From Apostichopus japonicus (Eukaryota > Echinodermata > Holothuroidea > Aspidochirotida > Stichopodidae), in the NCBI RefSeq assembly GCF_037975245.1, contig NC_092576.1:5752001-5816000 (forward strand): a DNA stretch of 64,000 nucleotides. The letters run 5' to 3'. The notes under the pieces were generated by a model that had not been told where the DNA came from, made no database searches, and saw only the letters and a list, made by a program, of their open reading frames with translations. The first letter of the stretch is position 1; each line of letters opens with the position of its first letter. A program made the translations under genes and the position numbers. Positions 25,483 to 37,573 of this stretch are shown piece after piece.

Positions 25483-26363
25483 GCTTCCTCATTGTTTCTC
25501 TGGAACGAATGAGAGAGTGGCCCGGCCTCCTCTTTAAACCCCAATCGGGATTCAAGCGTGGTAATTTTAGTCAAATCGTGAACATAAATCTTAGGAGATC
25601 TTAACAGAACTTGATGAACCTGAGGGACCTCAACAGAACTTAGCAGAACATGGCAGAACGCGAGAGCTTATCGTGGTGATCGTAAGATAACTTGAGGGAA
25701 CGTAATGAAAATCGTCGCAGGCCTTGACCGGAAGGCACTGGTTTCCTAGCAAAGCGTTATAAGTCGTAACAAAACGTTTGAAAGGGTCTGAAAGCGTGGA
25801 AAAAAGAAGAAAAAAAACATTAATATATCGTGGAGCTCCACGCTTTTTGAAAAATCGTGGCGATCGTGGGAATCGTGGTCTAGTGTAAATGCAGCATGAG
25901 TACAGGATCGAAGCAACGCTCTAAAGGTTAGATGTATTGCTATAAGTTCAAGACCTCCTTCTAGCCTAACGTGGGTTGTGAATGGTGAAGATGTAGAGGC
26001 ATTCAATGTACACAATGTACTATACAAACCAAACAAGGAGGGGATAAGCACCACAGACTCACAATCTACATTACATCTACCACCAACTGGAACTCACGTC
26101 AAAATTTTATGTCACAAATTTTTGTCACTAACTTTTTTCTAATAGGGTTGTGAATGAGTGGTGTGAATGGGATTAAGAATGATTTGGACAAGCACTTGAA
26201 GCATTGTAATCGGGTCTGAGTGTTTGTTTTATTTTATATGAAGACTTCAGTGTCCCTCCTGATCCTTTTTTTCTACTAAACTAAACTATCTCACACAGAA
26301 CGAAGAACGGCGTTGCACCATTACCGAGGTGGCCTGTAAAATAATCTTTTCTAGCTTTTTCAG

Positions 26364-26665
26364 ACGTGATATTAATAATGATATTATTATTACTTCGCAG
26401 AAATACTTCACGATGCTCGAGTACAGACGTTTCCACGATCAACCATGAACCGCAATCATTGAGTCCATCAGCTGAAATGATGACAACTGAATATCACAAA
26501 GACGTAACACATGGTTATTTTAGAGATCATGTGACAGCACCTAACGACATTCCCGAGTATCAGGAGATTGAACAGCCCAATGAAAACTACAACAAGCAGA
26601 TATACAGAGAGAATCAGATATTACAAAAAGATTTCATCAAAACCAAGATAATCAATTACATATGA
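26364..26665 (+). CDS. Last exon of IgSF receptor copy B: membrane end and cytoplasmic tail
   Basis: The exon starts after TTTTTCAG in phase 1 and ends at TGA 26663-26665. It opens with a hydrophobic run (VILIMILLLL) followed by basic residues, as in a stop-transfer end. A roughly 85-residue polar tail with RNTSRCSSTDVSTI and a tyrosine-rich distal part (PEYQEI, ENYNKQIYREN) follows. YQEI fits a Y-x-x-I SH2-docking pattern, but the residue two before the Tyr is Pro, so it is not a canonical ITIM. It is paralogous to 20175-20332, where the tail stops about 48 residues earlier. A second acceptor (CTTCGCAG, exon from 26401) is possible. Confidence 0.5.
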
Positions 26666-27075
26666 AAAAATAAGAATATAAACTTTTGTTGTAGCAATTT
26701 GATACTATTTCCCAATGTGTCATGACATAGCTGATATGTTGAAACCATCTTCAGACAATACAGTTTGGAATAAGATAAACATAAAACTTCCATTCCTTGT
26801 CATGCATGTGTCTAAGCTGTGTAAACATGTTCGTTTCAATATAAATCAGCTTAGATATTTGTTAGCTGACAGTGTTTTGTTTTTGGAATTGAGGAAAAGA
26901 AAGCGTAACTACAGAACATAAAAAAAAACAGAGAAATGACCCCATAGAAATGAAAAAGCTAACTGAAAACTAAGGAAAGAAGACGAATAGAAACAAAAAC
27001 AGAACTGTATATATTCTATAAGAGCATGACACTTGTGGAACAATGGATAATTACTGAACACTTCAACAAAAGTCA

Positions 27076-27185
27076 TATATATATATATATATATATACAT
27101 ATATGTATATATATATATATGTATATATACATATATGTATATATATATATGTATATATATATACATATATATATATACATATATG

Positions 27186-27218
<33 letters not shown>

Positions 27219-27268
27219 GTGTATATATATATGTATATATACATACATATATATATATATATATATAA
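27076..27268. repeat. (AT)n/(GTATAT)n microsatellite
   Basis: AT dinucleotides interspersed with GTATAC steps. Open frames in it are artefacts. Confidence 0.9.
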
Positions 27269-27299
27269 TTTTATAAATACTCAGTAATATAATACTTTA

Positions 27300-27795
27300 A
27301 ATTATTGTACATCTATTTATCGTTAATCTTAGTCACTGTTTATATTTCAATTTCATTACCTATCTAGTCTAGTGATAAAGTTCAGCTCTACATTAATTAG
27401 ATTCCTCGTTCTTTTGCGTTCTAGATAGAGTACTACCGTATATTGTATGAAAATTCAACTTGGGCTGATTCTCATTAATGGGCATCGTTCAATTGTGATT
27501 ACTTGATCTGACAATAGCTGGCCAAGACACAGCATGCCTTGCTGCAGGTATGTAGCGTTCGTTATTCAAAATTCATGCAATGAAATTAAAGCAACTGTAA
27601 GCGCAGTACTGATATGACATCTCGACATGACATCTCGACTATTAATCCAGCCAAGGATTTATCTCCCAGGAACTAAGTATCCTAATTTTATTTTGATTGT
27701 CAGCAGTATGATATGCTTATTTATTAACTTTTGTCAGTCTAGCAAGCCATTACATGGTATGATTGTGTTAAGAGCTTGGTGCACATATGCATATC
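27300..27795. other. No gene seen
   Basis: AT-rich sequence without recognisable features. Confidence 0.4.
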
Positions 27796-27798
27796 AAT

Positions 27799-28115
27799 TT
27801 CCCTTAGAGCGTTGTGGTCAAGTGGTTAAGGCAGTGGACTTGTAATCTAAGGATTGCAGGTTCGAGGCTTGACCAGATCATTGCGTCGTGTTCTTGGGCA
27901 AGGCACTTTATCTCCATTGCCTCTCTTCACCCAGGTGTATAAATGGGTACCTGTGAGATAAACTGTCAACTGGGCGCTGTTTAGCTGGTGCCATGTGGAG
28001 GGATTGTCTCTATATGTTTGACAGGTTATCGTTGACCAGGGTAATATTGTGATGCGCCTTGAGCACCGAAGTTATCGGTGGATATGTCTTCGCTTTATAA
28101 ATCTACAATATTATT
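27799..28115 (+). mobile_element. tRNA-derived SINE with conserved central domain
   Basis: The head has A-box-like GTGGTCAAGTGG and an intact B box GGTTCGAGGC. The body contains GGCAAGGCACTTTATCTCC and GTATAAATGGGTACCTG, resembling the conserved central domain of widespread metazoan SINEs (Nin-DC-like, from memory). A 3' tail ends in (ATT)n at about 28108-28122. It looks full length. No clean target duplication was identified. Confidence 0.78.
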
Positions 28116-28122
28116 ATTATTA

Positions 28123-29070
28123 TATTTGTGTACAACCATTACTAGCGAATCACGGAAATAATGTTCGAACTTGAAGAAATATGTCGCATTAACATTGCAT
28201 TGGAAAATGAAACCAAGTGAATTTTCAAAACGGCCTTCAACTATTCTTAAATCATCGCGGAACTCGTTGCTAATGATTAAAGCGTCTATAAATTATATCG
28301 ATCAAAAAACAAAAAAACAAAACGACAGTGAATAACCGATTTGCTATGTTAAAGGGAAGGAACTGCAGCATTCCAGACAATTATGAGAAAGTTCAGGAGC
28401 AGAACATGACTTAACATTAAAGGTTACGGGGAGAGGAATAAATTCCAGCACCATTGCACCACCATTGATCCTCTGTAAAAAGAAACTTATGACAAATGTG
28501 AATTAAATCTAATAAAGCCATACATCATCATACTATTATTAGCCAGGCGATTGTGAAAGGCTGGACATGGTTCTGAGAGCCTTCGATTTAGTTGTATTAA
28601 TTTAAGTTCATATACTCCGATAATTTTAGCGCTCGACCAGTTCGGTATTTTTAGGTACTTTTGCATATTATGCCACATTCTCTAACACTCGAAGCCATGG
28701 TAACGGTACCGTTATGGATGTTCCTTTACCCAACTTGAACAGTTTATTCTTGAATTCTATGCGCTAAATTGTTGGAACATATGAACTTTATATTAATGGA
28801 GAAAGTCAAGCGCGTAGCCAGGATTTCATCGTAGTAATATATTTTAACGCGCCGTCCTCGTTGGTGTGCGCAAGGAAGAGTGGAAATGCGGGAACACAGG
28901 AATGAGGCTGTCGACAGGAGATATTAAAGTTTACCCGTTTATTTACGATCTATATACATGTCAAGATGGTGCACAGTGGTCGTGCATTACAGAGGCAAGT
29001 ATTAAATACGAAACAAGGTTTTAACACATGCTCAGAAGTCGATGAAGTTAAATACAACACAGTGCATTAC
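28123..29070. other. No gene seen
   Basis: Unremarkable non-coding sequence. Confidence 0.4.
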
Positions 29071-29072
29071 TA

Positions 29073-29399
29073 ATGGCGGGTCTCGGCGAGAAGGGCAGAA
29101 AGATAGACGTCGGCGCTGAAGATTGGGCTATGGGGAACGGCGACGCAGTTGGCGGAATGGTGAATGGCGGCTCAGTTGGCGGAATGGTGGACGGCGGCGC
29201 TGATGGCGGGATTGTGAACGGCGGCGCAGTTGGCGGAATGGTGAACGGCGACGAAGTTGGCGGAATGGTGAACGGCGGCGCAGATGAACAGAAGGAATGT
29301 AGAACCTGGTCTTCTAGGTTATTTTACTCGTCGTCCGATCCGACCTCCTGCGCTGGCCCACCGCTGTTTGCGCCAATAGATGACCCGTTCGTCTCCTAA
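29073..29399 (+). CDS. Candidate small ORF with 9-residue Gly-rich repeats
   Basis: A 108-codon frame opens with MAGLGEKGRK. It contains about five tandem copies of a 27-bp unit encoding variants of AVGGMVNGG, then a non-repetitive C-terminal third. There is no signal peptide or known domain, and no splice site or promoter I can support. The GC content is much higher than the surroundings. It may be a minisatellite that happens to be open, or a fragment of a retroelement gene. Confidence 0.22.
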   Translation: MAGLGEKGRKIDVGAEDWAMGNGDAVGGMVNGGSVGGMVDGGADGGIVNGGAVGGMVNGDEVGGMVNGGADEQKECRTWSSRLFYSSSDPTSCAGPPLFAPIDDPFVS

Positions 29400-29465
29400 C
29401 TCATGGTCAGAATCGTTCTCCCCGTCCTAGTCCGAGCAGGAAACCAACCCCCTGGTACGAGCCCG

Positions 29466-31584
29466 CACTGGCGGATCCAAGGGGGGCCAAGGGGGGCCAT
29501 GGCCCCCCCAAAGGTGAGCCAAAAGTGTTTCCGAACATCCGCTAAGTCATATGCTTGGAGATTAAAAAAATCGAGAGGAATAGCAGTGGTAGACTAGTCT
29601 AAACCTTTTCGTTTTCTGGTTTAAAATTAAATGCAGAGCTTCCAACTGACCCGCAATTCGCGGGATTTAGACCCGCATTCTGACACCCAAACCCGCTGAC
29701 CCGCACAAGCGTCCGAAAAAACCGCATTGTAATTGTCTAGTATACATAAAAAAAATTTGCAACAAATTTTGAATTAGCAACCATCATATCTTTAGCATTT
29801 AGCATAATAGAGTATAAAACCTCCTTTACAGCATCATTTGAACCTCAAATTAGCCTATGTTTCTTTTCATTGGGGCGAGCAGCGAACATTTTCATGCCAC
29901 GGGAAAGAATGAATTATCACCTACTATTCAATTTATTTATGTTACACACAGAAAAATGCATATTTCTCAGAAAATATTGGGTGACAAAAGCCTTTCTAAG
30001 TGCCACCATTTTACATGTAGGCATCACCAGGATTCCAAAAAAAGTCAAAAGGGGAGTGGGACACCCCCTCCCCTTATACCCCTCCCCAGGACAGCGATTC
30101 GTGGCATGGACCAGCATTTGCCTTCTCAAGAGTTGGGAGCTATGTAAATGTATGAGCATGAGGATTTACAGTTTAACACCATTTTGCAGTTACAGGCTTG
30201 TTGTAAGAAATTTATAACCTATGAGAAATAAAATTTCTTGAGAAAGATGATCCCAACTTTGTTTCATAAATATTTTAGAAAATTATACCTGGGAAACATT
30301 TTTTTTAGAAGTAAATTAACATCACCATTGTACACTTTTGTCGCACCAAATTGCATCTGAGGGCATTCAGCAATAGAAAATTTTCCAACGGGGAGGGGGG
30401 CACCCCCTCCCCAGTGGCGGTGGAACCGGGGGGACTTGGGGGGCTCAACCCCCCAATGAAGAAGTTGAGGGGGCAAATGCATTATAAGCCCCCCCCCTCC
30501 CCCCAATACTTACCAAGGTTCCGAAACGTGCATCTGCCCATTTTTCAATGCATACTTGTCGATCTGTCCGATGCACACGTATACTATATAGGTGTAATAA
30601 TTTTAGTAATTGCTGGGGGACCCTCGGCCCGTCCCCTGGCTATAGACCTCATTGTCACCCCAACCGCGTCTTCACGCCCCGTGAAAAGTGGAAGTAGTTA
30701 GTGTGAGTACCGGTAAGCGTAACACAACTTCGTCTTAGGCCAATGACTTGCCTCATTTCAGCCAGTTCTCCAACATCCCGTTACTTAGTGGCGGAGCGTC
30801 CATATATACAGTCAGGGGCAGATGCCCCCCGACGGACTGAAATGGACTGCTGGCGCCCTTTTCAGCTTTTCACTACTTTTTTACTTATTCGCGATTATTG
30901 ACTATTTTATTGCGCTCTCATATACCTATTGACATTTGTCATATTCTGTTGGTGTAATTTTCCGACAAAATGGCGACGACACCTATTTATTCTCCGTTTA
31001 TCTGCAAATTAGTAAGTCCCGAAAGGGTGATTTCCTGCAATCTAGGGAGTGTCTTTACTAAAAAATTTTCTGACCGCTCCGCGCCAACCTGTGGTGGCGC
31101 TCCGCTTAGATAGTGTCGAAAGCGCCCCTACAGACTATTCTTGCCCCCCCCCCCCCGACCAATACCCCTAGCTCCGCCACTGCCCTTACTACATTCAAAA
31201 ACGTCTTTGCAAGTACACTTCGAGTAATAGCTACTCTCTTATTAAAACACCATCGAATATACAAATTACAATGTTTTTACAGACTTTCGTGCAATCTGAG
31301 AAATTGCAGGCTTGAGACCCATATTCTAGGGGTAGGTATTCGAAGCATAAAACACTCGGGAAGTGCCGTTTCCGGCCATCTGGGGGTTTGAAAAAAACCC
31401 GAATTTTCTTGTACGCTCCGCGCCAACCGATGGTGGCGCTCCGCTTAGATAGTGTCCACACATTACCCCCCCCCCCAATAATTTTTCCGTTCCGCCGCGC
31501 CTGCCCCTCCCCTTAGACCCCTCCCCCATATCACTCTAATTCCACTTTGGCCCCTCCCAAACAAAGGCCCTGGATTCGCCAGTG
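29466..31584. mobile_element. Outer hAT-type element with intact TSD
   Basis: It begins CACTGGCGGATCCAAGG and ends with the inverted match GGATTCGCCAGTG. The 8-bp duplication CGAGCCCG flanks it at 29458-29465 and 31585-31592. A second hAT element is nested at 30412-31503, so the original was about 1.0 kb. No transposase frame remains. Confidence 0.85.
30412..31503. mobile_element. Non-autonomous hAT-type element, copy 2 (nested)
   Basis: Same family as 24208-25302, with similar length and order. It is flanked by the 8-bp duplication CCCCTCCC at 30404-30411 and 31504-31511. Near-identity to copy 1 along most of its length suggests recent activity. Confidence 0.85.
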
Positions 31585-31599
31585 CGAGCCCGCAGTTGC

Positions 31600-32860
31600 T
31601 TTTAAACAGAAACTACTTCCGATAACTACAATGTGTGAACCTACACTTAACTCTATTAGAAACATAAACCACGCCCAGTCTACAACCGCCAACCAATAAA
31701 ACACGATAAAATACGACATGCGTGCTGGTTAAGATTTACCCAGACCTAACAGTTTTGGCCCCTGGAAAACCTGACCTAGACGTCCTACTCAGTGACCTCC
31801 AAAATCGGGCAACACGACAGAGTTCCCCCTTAACGATGTTCATAACTCAAGCAAGTAACACCCCTTATAAGATTTTATCTAACAAACAATTCCCGTAAAG
31901 CGTCTAATATAATGTAAAGAATCAACCCAACATTCGATTGGAGAAAATACTTGTTAACGCTAACGACAAACAAGGAGCTTTGACGTGTCGTTACATCATC
32001 GTATTGTATTATAGCAACAATAGTACCCGCGCATATGCTATATCCTATTGATAGTTAGGAAAGTAAACTTCAACTCAAGTAACGGTGATAACAATGTTGT
32101 TGTGACTGAGATGAAAGTCTGCTCTTGCTGTTTGCACATATAGTCCTATAACCGCTATTTAAGAAGATTGAGATGCAACACGACAGAGGCCTTGTTGCAA
32201 ATGACGTAGTGAATAAATGTTTGGGGTAAAAATATGTATCCTTGTTGAGGTTATGAAGTGATAAATTGTATTTCATGACAAACTTAAAGTATGTACGTGT
32301 GAGTCATCATACATTACCGAAGGCATCTGGGAGTTACAAAAAATGGAGATTCCTTTAAAAATTAAAACAATATAATATAATCGAAGAAAAAACAGACTAC
32401 TTGTAAGTAAACAACAATGTACTGCAACAGACTGTTCAAATTGCTGCAATACTTTTATATGCCTACGTCTATGATTGTGGCTTGTTCCATATGAACTTCA
32501 ATGTTCTTTAGTAATGCATTCACATTGTAAAAAAAAAAGATAGAAACAGCATGTCAATTATTTTAAGTGAAATATCTGTTGTTTTAAAGCATAATCATTT
32601 TATTGAGGGGAGTGGGGTTGTAATATAATTCCAAGAGTTATCTATTTCTTCTTTCAAGTTGATTTTTATTTTGCGATTATGAATATATTTGGACGAATTT
32701 AAGAGAAAATTGAAGGGTTGCGGAGGTGCGATTGTGCACGTTTCGCACGTGTACAATACACATACTAATAATATGTGGTAAAGTGATCAGGTAGACCAGG
32801 CCGAGCTTACACACCCACTACAGTTAACTGTGGTATAGTATTTTAAAGAACGTATTTTAG
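31600..32860. other. No gene seen
   Basis: AT-rich non-coding sequence without recognisable repeats. Confidence 0.4.
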
Positions 32861-32865
32861 TTGGT

Positions 32866-32950
32866 TTCCGTTTTACACAGGTGAAAATTCAAGTCAATCC
32901 GATATTAGGAAAGGCTGAAAAAAATTCCTAAACTCATTGATTTTTTAAAC
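32866..32950 (+). repeat. Dispersed repeat, copy 1
   Basis: The segment GTGAAAATTCAAGTCAATCC through a GATTTTTTAAACAA box recurs at about 37315-37388 with few changes. Class unknown. Confidence 0.6.
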
Positions 32951-33269
32951 AACCAGAATGCAAAATGCATTGAGGTTTCGATGACTTTAATGCACTAGAC
33001 TTCTGCTTGTTAGTATAACCAGAACTAGCTGTTACAATAACACTATGACATGCTAACACAGGTCAGTCTACTGTACGTGGTTATACACACCTCCATCAAA
33101 AGCAATAGGGTTCTTGAACTCAATGTTATGAATCCACACACCAAGTATTACAAAACCAAACCAAATCTCTTAATAACTTTGCACATTAGGGTTGCAGAGG
33201 AGTCCACTTATGGACAAGTTAGATTGGAATATGCCCACGAAACTTCAAAGAATCAACTTGAAAGAAGCT

Positions 33270-36200
33270 AAATACAGGTCACTGGAGGTCAACCTGAGGT
33301 CAAAGGTCACCCAAATGCAGTTCGAACATTGTATAACAATAGCGTAACTCAACCCTGTCAGTGGTAGTTTCACAAGTTATCGGGAAAAAACACATTTTGA
33401 CCCATAAATGACCTTTGGTGACCTTGGATCACATCACGGTTATTTTGGAAAATGTGTCCCTACTTCATTCACAACTTGTCCTAATATACCAGCCATGTCA
33501 GACTTCGTGACTAGAAGTTGTTGCAAAAATTAGCATAAGTTGGGAGTTTTTGGCACATAATCAACCTTGAATGACCTTGGATGACCTAATGGTTTTTATC
33601 AAAAATGTTTCTCTTGATGATGTGCACTCTGTCCTAAAATCCCAACCTTGATGGACATTTGGTTCTAACGTTATGGCAAAAATACTAGTTTTTGACCCCT
33701 AATTGACCTTTGTTGACCTTGGACCATATTACCGTTATGTTTTGAAATGATCCCTTACCCCATTCACAACTAGTCCCAAAATATCAACCATGTCGGACCT
33801 GTCAATGGTAGTTTCACAAGTTATTGAGGGTAAAAAACACATTTTGACCCATAAATGACCTTTGGTGACCTTGGATCACATCACGGTTATTTTGGAAAAT
33901 GTGTCCCTACTTCATTCAAAACTTGTCCTAATATACCAGCCATGTCAGACTTTGTGACTAGAAGTTGTTGCAAAAATTAGCATAAGTTGGGAGTTTTTGG
34001 CACATAATCAACCTTGAATGACCTTGGATGACCTAATGGTTTTTATCAAAAATGTTTCTCTTGATGATGTGCACTCTGTCCTAAAATCCCAACCTTGATG
34101 GACATTTGGTTCTAACGTTATTGCAAAAATACTAGTTTTTGACCCCTAATTGACCTTTGTTGACCTTGGACCATATTACCGTTATGTTTTGAAATGATCC
34201 CTTACCCCATTCACAACTAGTCCCAAAATATCAACCATGTCGGACCCGTCAATGGTAGTTTCACAAGTTATTGAGGGTAAAAAACACATTTTGACCCATA
34301 AATGACCTTTGGTGACCTTGGATCACATCACGGTTATTTTGGAAAATGTGTCCCTACTCCATTCACAACTTGTCCTAATATACCAGCCATGTCAGACTTC
34401 GTGACTAGAAGTTGTTGCAAAAATTAGCATAAGTTGGGAGGTTTTTGCACATACTCAACCTTGAATGACCTTGAATGACTTAATGGTTTTTATCAAAAAA
34501 TTTCCCTTGATGATGTGCACTCTGTCCTAAAATCCCAACCTTGAGGGACATTTGGTTCTAACGTTATTGCAAAAATACTAAGTTTGACCCCTAATTGACC
34601 TTTGTTGACCTTGGACCATATTACCGTTATGTTTTGAAATGATCCCTTACCCCATTCACAACTAGTCCCAAAATATCGACCATGTCGGACCTGTCAATGG
34701 TAGTTTCACAAGTTATTGAGGGTAAAAAACACATTTTGACCCATAAATGACCTTTGGTGACCTTGGATCACATCACGGTTATTTTGGAAAATGTGTCCCT
34801 ACTTCATTCAAAACTTGTCCTAATATACCAGCCATGTCAGACTTTGTGACTAGAAGTTGTTGCAAAAATTAGCATAAGTTGGGAGTTTTTGGCACATAAT
34901 CAACCTTGAATGACCTTGGATGACCTAATGGTTTTTATCAAAAATGTTTCTCTTGATGATGTGCACTCTGTCCTAAAATCCCAACCTTGATGGACATTTG
35001 GTTCTAACGTTATTGCAAAAATACTAGTTTTTGACCCCTAATTGACCTTTGTTGACCTTGGACCATATTACCGTTATGTTTTGAAATGATCCCTTACCCC
35101 ATTCACAACTAGTCCCAAAATATCAACCATGTCGGACCCGTCAATGGTAGTTTCACAAGTTATTGAGGGTAAAAAACACATTTTGACCCATAAATGACCT
35201 TTGGTGACCTTGGATCACATCACGGTTATTTTGGAAAATGTGTCCCTACTCCATTCACAACTTGTCCTAATATACCAGCCATGTCAGACTTCGTGACTAG
35301 AAGTTGTTGCAAAAATTAGCATAAGTTGGGAGGTTTTTGCACATACTCAACCTTGAATGACTTAATGGTTTTTATCAAAAAATTTCCCTTGATGATGTGC
35401 ACTCTGTCCTAAAATCCCAACCTTGAGGGACATTTGGTTCTAACGTTATTGCAAAAATACTAAGTTTTACCCCTAATTGACCTTTGTTGACCTTGGATCA
35501 TATTACCGTTATGTTTTGAAATGATCCCTTACCCCATTCACAACTAGTCCCAAAATATCAACCATGTTGGACCCTGTCAGTGGTAGTTTCACAAGTTATT
35601 GAGGGTAAAAAACACATTTTGACCCATAAATGACCTTTGGTGACCTTGGATCACATCACGGTTATTTTGGAAAATGTGTCCCTACTCCATTCACAACTTG
35701 TCCTAATATACCAGCCATGTCAGACTTTGTGACTAGAAGTTGTTGCAAAAATTAGCATAAGTTGGGAGTTTTTTGCACATAATCAACCTTGAATGACCTT
35801 GGATGACCTGATGGTTTTTATCAAAAATGTTTCTCTTGATGAGGTGCACTCTGTCCTAAAATTTGTTTGGCCTACAAGGTACACACATAATGTTATTGCT
35901 AGAAATGTATCAAAACCAACCTTTGGCCCCTCATAACTTGAGAACTGGGTGTCCGATTGAAGCGGGAGTTGGTTTGCTATATTCAGCACAAAAAGCTCTA
36001 TCATATGTCAACAATTTTTTAAACTTATCTTTGTTCTATTTTGTTTTGCCCCGTATCTCCTAAAATGAGCATATTTTTTAAGATTTGACCTTTGACCTTT
36101 TGACCTAGCAGTCAGATGTAGTTTGACACGCTGATTCCAAAAAGCAACATGACAAGTCTGTGCGACCATTCTAACTGTACTTATTAAAAAACAAAAACAT

Positions 36201-36600
36201 TGACCTCTGATAACTTCGCACACGAAGGTCGCACAGGGGTCAACTATGGACCATTTTGATCGGAAGGTACCTTTGAGATCCGATTATGGCCACGAAACTT
36301 CAAATAACCCAAAAAACTGATAAAGGTCACCGGAGGTCAACCTGAGGTCAAAGGTCACCTAGATGCGGGTCGACTCCCTGATTACAATAGCGCAACTCCC
36401 AACCTTCACGGACATTTGGTTCTCAAGTTATTGCAAAAATACTAGTTTTTGACCCCTGATTGACCTTTGTTGACCTTGGATCACATGACCGTTATGTTTT
36501 GAAATGATCCCTTACCCCATTCACAACTGGTCCCAAAATATCAATCATGTCGGATCCTGTCAATGGGAGTTATTGCTTGTTTTAATATTTTGGTTTTTGG
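33270..36600. repeat. Satellite: 445-bp unit, 892-bp higher-order repeat
   Basis: The marker GTAGTTTCACAAGTTAT starts at 33364, 33808, 34255, 34700, 35147 and 35583, spacings of 444, 447, 445, 447 and 436 bp. Variants alternate: CCTGTCAATGG at 33801 and 34691, CCCGTCAATGG near 34248 and 35139; GGAGTTTTTGGCAC in one class and GGAGGTTTTTGCAC in the other. The true period is therefore about 892 bp. Each 445-bp unit is a diverged dimer of about 220-bp halves, each with TGACCTTTG and TGACCTTGGA. Less regular relatives extend to about 36600. Confidence 0.88.
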
Positions 36601-36734
36601 CCTCTAACTGACCTTTGGTGACCTTCACAGGCAACACAAAAAATAGGGCACATCTACTCAATGTGGTACTCATATACACCAAATATTAGATTGGTCCAAG
36701 CTTCCCTACTTGAGATACCGTGTTTACAAGCCAG

Positions 36735-36830
36735 GCGTCACACACACACACACACGCATACACACATACATACATACATACATACATACATACATACATA
36801 CATACATACATACACACATACACACACTCT
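36735..36830. repeat. (CA)n/(CATA)n microsatellite
   Basis: CACACA followed by repeated ACATACAT steps. Simple sequence. Confidence 0.9.
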
Positions 36831-36877
36831 CCGCCTGCATGAATGCATAGGTTACGATTTCATCGAAACCAAAAATT

Positions 36878-37560
36878 GGGCTTTTCGCGAAAAGCGATAT
36901 GATGATCACGTGATCTACAGTGACCTGTGACGTGATTATGATGATAACAAAGTGAGCTCGGCGTAGTGTAGGCTACTTCAGCTGTGTGCACTGAGTGTGT
37001 AAGTTTAGTTGCAACCTACTCTCTATTGGACTCGACAAACAAAACATCATGTGTTACTTACGGTAGCGCACAGTTACTAATATTTGCACAGTGTGAAAGT
37101 ACCGTTTGCGGACCTACGTGAGGTTGGGCTAGAATATGATTCCTCCTGAAGCCCACGAGGCATGCATGTGAATAAACGCAATAGGCATTGCATGTAGTGA
37201 GAACATTGTTAGAGCATAGACTAACGGTTTAAAGATGAACGATAGTGATTTTTCATCATCGACGAAAAAATACGATTTTATTCAAGAGTATTCTAGTTGG
37301 TTTCCATATTACACATGTGAAAATTCAAGTCAATCCGATGTTGGGAAAGGCTTAAAAAAAAATCCTAAACTCGTTGATTTTTTAAACAAAAATTGGGCTT
37401 TTCGCGAAAAGCAATATGATGATCACGTGATCTACAGTGACATGTGACGTCATTATGATGATAACAAAGTGATGGCTCGGCGTAGTGTACTTCAGCAGTG
37501 TGCACTTAGTGTGTAAGTTTAGTTGCAACCTACTCTATATTGGACTCGACAAACAACCTA
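36878..37560. repeat. Direct repeat pair upstream of the THAP remnant
   Basis: The block from TTTTCGCGAAAAGC through TACTCT (about 36881-37025) recurs at 37397-37545. The intervening part contains a third block (about 37068-37230) that matches 39460-39610. These blocks lie just 5' of a THAP coding start and may be the 5' region of a mobile THAP/P-like element. Confidence 0.6.
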
Positions 37561-37573
37561 AACCACTAGCAAA

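Larger units (their letters stand above)
23541..25896 (-). mobile_element. PIF/Harbinger-type element inserted in an Ig exon
   Basis: Terminal inverted repeats are TGCAGCATTTACACTAG on the left and, in complement, TGCTGCATTTACACTAG on the right. Subterminal parts are rich in ATCGTG/CACGAT repeats. Flanks are TTA and TGA, consistent with a decayed 3-bp TWA duplication typical of PIF/Harbinger. The minus strand carries a transposase N-terminal fragment. A 1095-bp hAT element is nested at 24208-25302. Without it the element is about 1.25 kb and non-autonomous. Confidence 0.68.
23470..26142 (+). pseudogene. Second Ig-domain exon of receptor copy B, split by nested transposons
   Basis: The exon starts after TTTCTCCAG in phase 1, matching the 20796 donor, and reads IPELILSFDQRTDGKPTRLY up to 23540. 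It resumes at 25900 in the same frame. The resumed part has ALKVRCIA, SSLTWVVNGEDV and KILCHK, i.e. the Cys, Trp and second Cys (codon 26110) of a C2-like Ig domain. The 2.36-kb insertion (23541-25896) left TTA before and TGA after it. With a single TTA the frame runs through uninterrupted, so the exon was intact before the insertion. The frame ends at TAA 26140-26142 with no convincing donor. A copy carrying the insertion would be broken unless the insert is spliced out. Confidence 0.62.
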
